Shown here: positions 56,509-64,000 of the stretch, one piece after another
Layout: each line of letters opens with the position of its first letter
Numbering within the stretch: the stretch's first letter is position 1
Source: Linderina pennispora
Lineage: Eukaryota > Kickxellomycota > Kickxellomycetes > Kickxellales > Kickxellaceae
Direction of reading: 5' to 3'
Length of the DNA: 64,000 nucleotides
Assembly (NCBI RefSeq): GCF_002104995.1
Contig: NW_024468250.1
Span: 496,001-560,000 of the forward strand
The notes under the pieces: model-generated
The model's input: the letters and a program-made list of their open reading frames with translations, nothing else
What the model was told of the DNA's origin: nothing
The model's database searches: none
Position numbers and translations under genes: made by a program

Positions 56509-57822
56509 TCAGTTGCGCAGGATGACAAACAGCGCCGACAGAACCAGCACGCTGATCGCGTCGGTGATGAGCAGTATGCGGATGACCAGGTGGTTGCCCA
56601 GGGCGACTTCGCGGTACTGGTACCGGAAGCCGTTGGCGCGGGCTGCCACATTGCGACGATCGGACTGGGCAGCTATGCCCACCGTGCCTGGCCCCTCCTC
56701 GTCAACAGTCAGGTCGAAAATGCCGGCGACGCCGTCAAGCTCGCCCATGCTGGCCCGGACCGTGACTTCGATCGCAGACCACGGTCCGCTGGCCTCATCA
56801 AACTCCATCGCCGCAGTCATGGTCCCAGCCATCGCCTTGTCCAGGACATCCTGGTGTGCTCCGAGTTCCTCTGGGGTCAACTGGCAGAACTCGTCGATGG
56901 CTGTGACATTCTTTACGCTGCCGCTGCCAATAAGCTCTATCGCAAGTGCCGGAGACTCAGCTACTCTGTGCGCGGCAACGCAGCCGCGGTGGTCGTGGCC
57001 GTTGAAGACGAATGTGGGCTTTAGACAGTGCAGCAGGAAAGCTGATGTCGCTGGTGACAAAAAGTCCTGGTAGCTGACAAACCCATCAACGTATTTGGTT
57101 GCGGCCTTGTCAATGCACACGCCGTCGGGCTTGCTGAGCGGAATATGCAAAAACAGCAGTAGCGGAATCTCTGGGTTCTCTCGCCGATCAGCCGCCAGCT
57201 TGTGGACGAAGTCCCAAACCTCGGCTCGATACTCGTCGTTGCGCGATCTGTCCAAATTCATTGCATTGAGAATAGCCACATGGTGCAATGGCCTGTCCTC
57301 TTTTGCGCTGACATAAAAGTCCAGATTGAGCGGGCCAAAGTTGTTTGTGTATCGGGCAATGTGGTATGCCTCTGTCTCCTCGCCGTACCCGATGTCGTGG
57401 TTCCCCGCCATTGTATAATGTATATGGCTGTTGGGGATTGTATTGTTCAGCTCGTCCTCCTGGTACGAGATCCACTTGAACCTGTGTAGTCGCTTGTAGT
57501 ACTCTTCGCGGCTAACCCACTGGCACGAGAATATGTCGCCCATGGTCATCACATACTGCGGGTTGAATGCGTTGATGGTGGACTTGTAGACGTGCCGCAG
57601 GTAATAGTCGTTGAATAGAAGGTCGTATTTGCCCGTGGTAGGCTCGCGCTTGAGCTTGGCGTCGCCTTCGATCTGTGGGTCGCCGTACAGGTTGAAGCGG
57701 ATGTCCGAGCGTGGGTGGAGCAGTGCATGCAGACGTGCGTAGTTGGAAAAATAAAGGTTGACTATAGCCAGGACCACTGTGTAGGCGGTCGCCAGTCGTC
57801 GTAACACGCCTTTGAGTGCCAT
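56509..57822 (-). CDS. Ted1/PGAP5-like metallophosphoesterase (GPI-anchor remodelling)
   Basis: Uninterrupted frame of 437 residues from the ATG at 57822; codons upstream of it contain no ATG. Calcineurin-like metal-binding motifs: NLYGDPQIEGD, MTMGDIFSCQWV, YTMAGNHDIGYG, LFLHIPLSKPDG and VFNGHDHRGCVAAH, the full set of a dinuclear active site. An N-terminal hydrophobic helix (AYTVVLAIVNLYFSNYARL) and a C-terminal one (ILLITDAISVLVLSALFVIL) give the two-anchor topology of Cdc1/Ted1/MPPE1 proteins, which remove ethanolamine phosphate from GPI glycans in the ER or Golgi so that GPI proteins can be exported. Ted1 is favoured over Cdc1 by the GDPQIEGD block and size, but not decisively. Convergent to eS8 and divergent from CCE1. 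Confidence 0.85.
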   Translation of the reverse strand: MALKGVLRRLATAYTVVLAIVNLYFSNYARLHALLHPRSDIRFNLYGDPQIEGDAKLKREPTTGKYDLLFNDYYLRHVYKSTINAFNPQYVMTMGDIFSCQWVSREEYYKRLHRFKWISYQEDELNNTIPNSHIHYTMAGNHDIGYGEETEAYHIARYTNNFGPLNLDFYVSAKEDRPLHHVAILNAMNLDRSRNDEYRAEVWDFVHKLAADRRENPEIPLLLFLHIPLSKPDGVCIDKAATKYVDGFVSYQDFLSPATSAFLLHCLKPTFVFNGHDHRGCVAAHRVAESPALAIELIGSGSVKNVTAIDEFCQLTPEELGAHQDVLDKAMAGTMTAAMEFDEASGPWSAIEVTVRASMGELDGVAGIFDLTVDEEGPGTVGIAAQSDRRNVAARANGFRYQYREVALGNHLVIRILLITDAISVLVLSALFVILRN

Positions 57823-58016
57823 TCGAGCAAGGCCTTCCAGTCGGGTTTCTATGAATGCGCGTTGAAGGAAGTTGAAATTGCTACAAATAAGGTGACGGTG
57901 GAGAAGCAACAATCGCGCGAGCTCAGACAGCTTTGGTTGACAAAGGGTCCGACAGCGAAGTGGACCGAGAATGCTGCATGATTACTAGATCCCTCCCGAT
58001 CATTTAAACCGTTTTT

Positions 58017-59453
58017 ATGCAGCTTCGATCCTGGCATCTACGCCTCACTCTTCTGCTTCTGCTTGCAGCATTTTTTTCGCCGACACCTGGAATGCGCTTG
58101 TTATTAAAAGTGGGACGGCAGTTGGCACTGCGGCGGCGGATACCACAGCGGCCAACCAGACCATGCATACGCTGCAAACACACAATAGTTTTCGAGAATG
58201 AGGCCGAGACGGAAATTGCGCGCGAAATTAAAAAGAACCTCGACCAGCTCAAGGTCACCCAGCTCAACGACGTAATGCGCAGCTGCGGACTCACTCAAGG
58301 CACAGGGCGGGCGTACAAGCTCGAATCCCTAAGCGCATTCATTCGTGCGTCGCAGGAGCTGGCGCTGAGCCGGCATTTCGGGCGGTGTCAGCGCAAGGCA
58401 CGCAAGGCTGAGCGCATGCACAACGCATTTATCCCCGAGGAAGTCGTCTCTATCGACATTGGGTTCCGCAACTTGGCGTTTGTCCACATGTCAAAGAGCG
58501 GCGAGGTGATCGAGTGGCGGCGGAACGAGTTGCTGAAAGAGGCAACCTTTGAGCCGTGGATTCTGGCCGAGGTTGTGCAAAGGTTTGTCCAGGAGCGGCT
58601 GCCGGTACGTCCAGCATCGGCATGTACGTATATTATCGAGCACCAGCGGTTTCGGTCGCAGGGGTCGGCGGCGGTGACCAATTCGGTTATGGTCAACAAT
58701 CTTGTCGAAGCGTTGCTGTATGCAAATCTGCGGAATGTCGGCGCGCACGTCGAGCCTGTCAGTCCGAGTCTGGTTAGTGCTCACTGGGGGTTCATTGACG
58801 GGAACGGCACATCTGGCTCAGATCTCACTGAATCTGCAGACGGTACTAAGCTGGCTAAGCGCCGATCCAAGGCCAAAATGACAAAGAGCCAGCTTAACAG
58901 CGATCTAAGCCAGCTGATTGTGCGCATGGATGAGTCGCTGAGCACGCAGCGGCAAATAACCAGCGACCAGCAGTCGCTCATCATGCAGGCATTGGGCGAG
59001 AAATCGCGGCGCCGATCTACGCGCACTGCAACGCACGACCTCGAGACCCTGGCTCTGGAGACAAACTCACATCTGAGCAAAGTACGCGAGCTGCGCCGCC
59101 GTGCGATCAAGAAGGAACGCACCATCGGCCTGATCCAGAGCTGGATCCTGGAGTCACTGGTAACCCATGCGAACCAGAATAGCCTGCCGGTGCAAAGCCC
59201 TATGCTTTCGAAGGAAATTAAGAAGCTAGGAGGCGCGCGGAGTGCTGCGCATGTCCTGCCAGGCGGCTTCCACGTCACATTTCCGCTGAGCATGATTCGC
59301 ATGTTTGGCAGCGAAAGCAAGAAGGACGACTTGTGTGACTGCATTTTACAGGCTGCGGCGTGGTATGCCTGGCAGCATAACGTCATCGATGCACTCAATA
59401 CATATGGCAGCACGCAGCTATTAAGCGCTGCCTCTGCATCAGCATTCCGATAA
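58017..59453 (+). CDS. CCE1: Mitochondrial Holliday-junction resolvase, CCE1/Ydc2 type
   Basis: Intact 478-residue frame. RNase H-fold resolvase of fungal mitochondria: VVSIDIGFRNLAFVHMSKSG carries the first catalytic Asp, YIIEHQRFRSQG the Glu block, and SESKKDDLCDCILQAAAWYA the paired Asp residues. Before the fold lies a SAP-like helix pair (LNDVMRSCGLTQGTGRAYKL) as in Cce1. Two features extend the protein beyond Ydc2 (about 258 residues) and Cce1 (about 353): a hydrophobic N-terminus (LTLLLLLAAFFSPTPG, possibly not translated; MRLLLKVGRQLALRRR at 58092 would be a good mitochondrial presequence) and a basic, Ser/Thr/Gln-rich insertion of more than 100 residues (about 58795-59110) between catalytic blocks. 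It processes four-way junctions of mitochondrial DNA for segregation. No frameshift. Confidence 0.88.
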   Translation: MQLRSWHLRLTLLLLLAAFFSPTPGMRLLLKVGRQLALRRRIPQRPTRPCIRCKHTIVFENEAETEIAREIKKNLDQLKVTQLNDVMRSCGLTQGTGRAYKLESLSAFIRASQELALSRHFGRCQRKARKAERMHNAFIPEEVVSIDIGFRNLAFVHMSKSGEVIEWRRNELLKEATFEPWILAEVVQRFVQERLPVRPASACTYIIEHQRFRSQGSAAVTNSVMVNNLVEALLYANLRNVGAHVEPVSPSLVSAHWGFIDGNGTSGSDLTESADGTKLAKRRSKAKMTKSQLNSDLSQLIVRMDESLSTQRQITSDQQSLIMQALGEKSRRRSTRTATHDLETLALETNSHLSKVRELRRRAIKKERTIGLIQSWILESLVTHANQNSLPVQSPMLSKEIKKLGGARSAAHVLPGGFHVTFPLSMIRMFGSESKKDDLCDCILQAAAWYAWQHNVIDALNTYGSTQLLSAASASAFR

Positions 59454-59842
59454 AATCGCCGTCTCGTTAGGAGAAACCACTGGTGTTCGACGCATAGCTG
59501 AATCGTGACTGACTTTTTTTTTTTTTTCTTGATCTCGGGGGCAAAGATAATCACGCAATTTTGTGGGCAAAAGGAACTACTTTTTTTCTATTTCATCGGT
59601 GAAGAGTATGCCTTTTCGCCTTAGCCCAGCCTATGCTCTAGTAATTTTTTCTTTTTCTTTTTTCTTCTCTCTCGCAAGCTCCTACCGCACCTCCTTCACC
59701 TCCTTTCCTCTCCGCCTCTCTTTTCCAGACTCGTTCTTTTGTAAGAGCACTTAGAAGCGAAGCAAAACAAGGACCGGGTCTCTATTTCTCTTACGTCTGT
59801 TCGCTGACTTTATTCCCAGGCAATTCTTCACCAAAAAGAGCT
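59454..59842. other. Spacer and pyrimidine-rich leader of the SRPK gene
   Basis: About 390 bp with a T-run at 59514-59528 and extended CT-rich sequence (59640-59750), typical of a fungal core promoter and leader. No gene. Confidence 0.5.
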
Positions 59843-61799
<1,957 letters not shown>

Positions 61800-62635
61800 G
61801 CTGCCAGAGCAGCTTTTATTCTTAGATCCCCTTCTGATTACCTCCATATATACAACGGTGTACATTTCTCATTACTTTGTTTGTTCACTTTGTGAGCCTA
61901 CTCCCTCATACACATCACTAGACTACACGTACACTGTAGCGATGGCGTTCCTGATAATGTATATGGCTTACACATATACCATGCAAATATGATCAACAGC
62001 ATGTGCATGAAAATCACTGCTCCTGCGTCTGCAGAAGAATGTAATGCGCTATACTACCATGTGAAACTGCAGCCGCAGCTAGACCTGTAACGCTGCAAGC
62101 CTGATACATCCATGGGATGACATGCTTGCGCTGACCTTGGGTATTGCCAAAAACCTGCAGTTATTCAAGTTGCATATACAGATACTAATAAATACGCGAA
62201 GGCTGCAAGCAGATCAGTGCAGACTAGAATAAACTCTTGTTCCCCCTGTTGCAAAAGCAAACAACGGGGAACTTTATTTTAGCTAAAAGCCTGCGACATA
62301 CGGTGGTCAGTGTATGCTAGCCATGCCCTCCTCCATTCTGTAAAATGCATTGGCCAAAATAGTACAAGCTGAGGCTTTTAATGAGATGATGCTGTGTTGT
62401 AATAAGCTCTCTGATACCCCAGTACTGTGCATTGAGAGAATGCTAGCTGCATCCGTCGAGTACAAAAGCCGACCAGAGAACCTGCAGTGAGGCATATCCA
62501 GCCATGCCATCCTTCCCTCATGAGGCTTTATTTCGACGCTATTTTGTTTTCTCACTCTGGTATTTAAAGCGTGCACTAGACTTTCTATCTTTTCAGTTCA
62601 ACATCAAGAGCTCTGCAAGGCAAAGTCTGGTACTC
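61800..62635. promoter_or_regulatory. Spacer; TATA box of the CCCH gene at 62561-62568
   Basis: About 830 bp of AT-rich sequence without a supported gene. TATTTAAA (62561-62568) lies about 70 bp before the ATG at 62636. The minus-strand 89-codon frame near 62307-62576 has no domain. Confidence 0.5.
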
Positions 62636-63629
62636 ATGTCAAGCACCAACGGTAGTGTATATTCATTCCCCTGTCGATCCTGCGTCCTTATCAGTGGCTG
62701 TTTCAGGTCGTAAGCTTGACATGGCCACTCATTGTTTTCGCATGAATATAAATAATATGCTGTAGTTGCACAGAAAGGAAAGCGCGGTGATCGCGCCAAC
62801 TTGGAATCCGGAGGAAGCTGGCGTACGCAGGTAGCGAATCCGATGGTATCATATCAAGGTGGTCGTTTTCCTGTCTCCAACTGGTCGGCTGGTACACCAG
62901 GGTTGGCAATTGATGGTGAGGTGCACAATATTCCCATGAGCAATGTATTCAAAACTGAACTCTGCCAGATCTTCATGGAGGGCAGAGTATGCATCTATGG
63001 CGAAAACTGTCGGCATGCCCATGGCGAGAGTGAGCTTCGTCCGCGTATACACGGTCCTCGGTACAAGACAGTGATGTGCGTGAGGATTGCCAACCAGCGC
63101 TCTTGCAGCTATGGTGACAAATGCGAGTTTGCACACGATGCAGATGAGCAGAGATTCCATCAGGACAGATACCGAAGGTCGCCGGACAGTGCGTGGATTC
63201 CAGCAAATGCAGCCTAGACCGGTGTCGGTTGAACGACATACAATTTGCCCGAGAATCGATATCTGTCTGACCGGACCCCTGCCTGCAGCTCGCAGGTTTC
63301 TGCTGCGTGTTCAAACTTCGCGGCTCCTAGTCCGTCATGGTGGCCAACTTGATACTTCTCAGTACATTCTAGCGGCCGTATCTGGGCACAGCGTTACACA
63401 GGACTCAAGCGCTCCTTACTCGCTTCACCAGCATACTAGCCAGACCGCTGTTGATCCTAAGCGGTTCCTCGGTCCCAACATGCAGCCTATGTATCAGCTC
63501 ACAATCCCACCCCCGTTTTGGTCAGAGAAACATGCTCAAACTAAATCAGCGTCCTCTGATTTGTATCGGGGTACCACTGCTGCAGCTGGTATGAGGCAGA
63601 ATGTCGGCTGTAACCGACGGTGGTCCTAA
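62636..63629 (+). CDS. Tandem CCCH zinc-finger protein (TTP/TIS11 type)
   Basis: Likely mRNA-decay factor that binds AU-rich 3' UTR elements. Two fingers of the C-X8-C-X5-C-X3-H type follow each other: FKTELCQIFMEGRVCIYGEN-CRHAH and YKTVMCVRIANQRSCSYGDK-CEFAH, each with the (Y/F)KT lead-in characteristic of tristetraprolin. The main frame opens without ATG, so I looked upstream: ATGTCAAGCACCAACG at 62636-62651 followed by a GTAGTG...GCTGTAG intron joins in phase to give MSSTNVAQKGKRGDRANLES. This start has a TATA box 70 bp away. After the fingers the frame stops at 63217 (ending SAWIPANAA). If the usual extra base is assumed near 63190, it continues with a Gln/Pro/Ser-rich tail (FQQMQPRPVSVER) towards 63629, but that extension is weak. 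Confidence 0.75.
62652..62765 (+). other. Probable intron of the CCCH gene (114 nt)
   Basis: GTAGTG donor and AATATGCTGTAG acceptor. Required to give the zinc-finger frame an ATG; a 16-nt coding first exon results. Confidence 0.6.
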
Positions 63630-64000
63630 GTTCCTTGGGGCGCGTGGCCTGCTCAGTGTTCTGGGAATTGATGGCCTAGAGTAAAACCACCTATTGCTTG
63701 GGTCATCATGATCACGTTGCTTCGAGAGCAGCAACTAGCAGTGGCGCACTTGTCATGGTCCAATTATTGATTCGCATCACTTGTCAGAAGTGGCATCTGG
63801 CAGGTCATGGCTATCGTGAATAAACTTTTATTCCTGTGTGCATGATCCATATTGCGCATTCAGATTTCGCTGTTACCTTCAGAGAGTATTATGACTTTAT
63901 GAATGAATAAATGAAATTTGCTGAGGAGGATGGCGTTCGGCCCAAGTGATACCATGGATTGCCATGGCGACTGGTCCGGAATTTCGCCATGAAGAGCTTT
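63630..64000. other. 3' flank to window end
   Basis: About 370 bp with aataaa-like signals (63822 region gaataaactt; 63901 gaatgaataaatgaaa). No gene visible. Confidence 0.45.

Overview
This is a window of nuclear DNA from a fungus. The fungal signs are both ends of a late ergosterol pathway (an ERG4-type sterol reductase and a CYP51/ERG11 lanosterol demethylase), a fungal CCE1/Ydc2 mitochondrial resolvase, an Hst3/Hst4-type sirtuin, a GCR1_C-like glutamine-rich regulator, a Dnf-type phospholipid flippase, an AA11-like polysaccharide monooxygenase, and spliceosomal introns of about 70 to 390 nt with GT/AG (once GC/AG) ends. Compact gene spacing, GC-rich coding regions and AT-rich spacers suggest an early-diverging filamentous fungus, perhaps Kickxellomycotina. 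That placement is inference from general resemblance, not a search result.

Layout. 1-4.3 kb: the 3' end of a CC2D1/Lgd-type C2 protein, a convergent sirtuin and a PAS-fold protein. 4.9-14.6 kb is an accessory stretch: a questin-oxidase-like enzyme, a wrecked Fanzor (eukaryotic TnpB-like nuclease) copy, two tandem BAHD acyltransferases (one intact, one broken) and a membrane-anchored PC-esterase-like protein. 15.7-19 kb: convergent ERG4 and ERG11. 19.5-26.3 kb: a Gln-rich GCR1_C-like regulator, a PTC6-like PP2C phosphatase and a SWI/SNF BAF60/Snf12 subunit. 27.8-39.6 kb: two very large genes, a P4-ATPase and a BIG/Sec7-type ARF-GEF whose Sec7 domain looks degenerate. 39.7-46.4 kb: MTA phosphorylase, an AA11-like LPMO, two LITAF-domain genes and a small coiled-coil protein. 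46.7-57.8 kb is dense housekeeping: PEX12, a WIPI/PROPPIN, a UBE3D-like E2-binding protein, ORC3, RPA43, ribosomal protein eS8 and a Ted1/PGAP5-like phosphodiesterase. 58-63.6 kb: CCE1 resolvase, an SRPK kinase and a TTP-type CCCH zinc-finger gene.

A dominant feature of the window is that most long genes are broken by apparent single-base frameshifts, and nearly all are explained by one EXTRA base in the DNA. Neighbouring genes of similar length (questin-oxidase-like, BAHD copy 1, MTAP, eS8, Ted1-like, CCE1) are perfectly open. The simplest reading is residual insertion error in a long-read assembly, so I annotate conserved broken genes as genes and reserve 'pseudogene' for the Fanzor copy and BAHD copy 2. 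Exact protein lengths of frameshifted genes are approximate.

Functional links: ERG4 and ERG11 act in one pathway; RPA43 and eS8 share a 294-bp divergent spacer and both serve ribosome production; the flippase, ARF-GEF homologue, CC2D1, LITAF and WIPI genes all concern endomembranes; ORC3, CCE1, Hst3/4 and Snf12 concern DNA and chromatin. No rRNA, tRNA, CRISPR array, origin or bacterial-type operon was seen.
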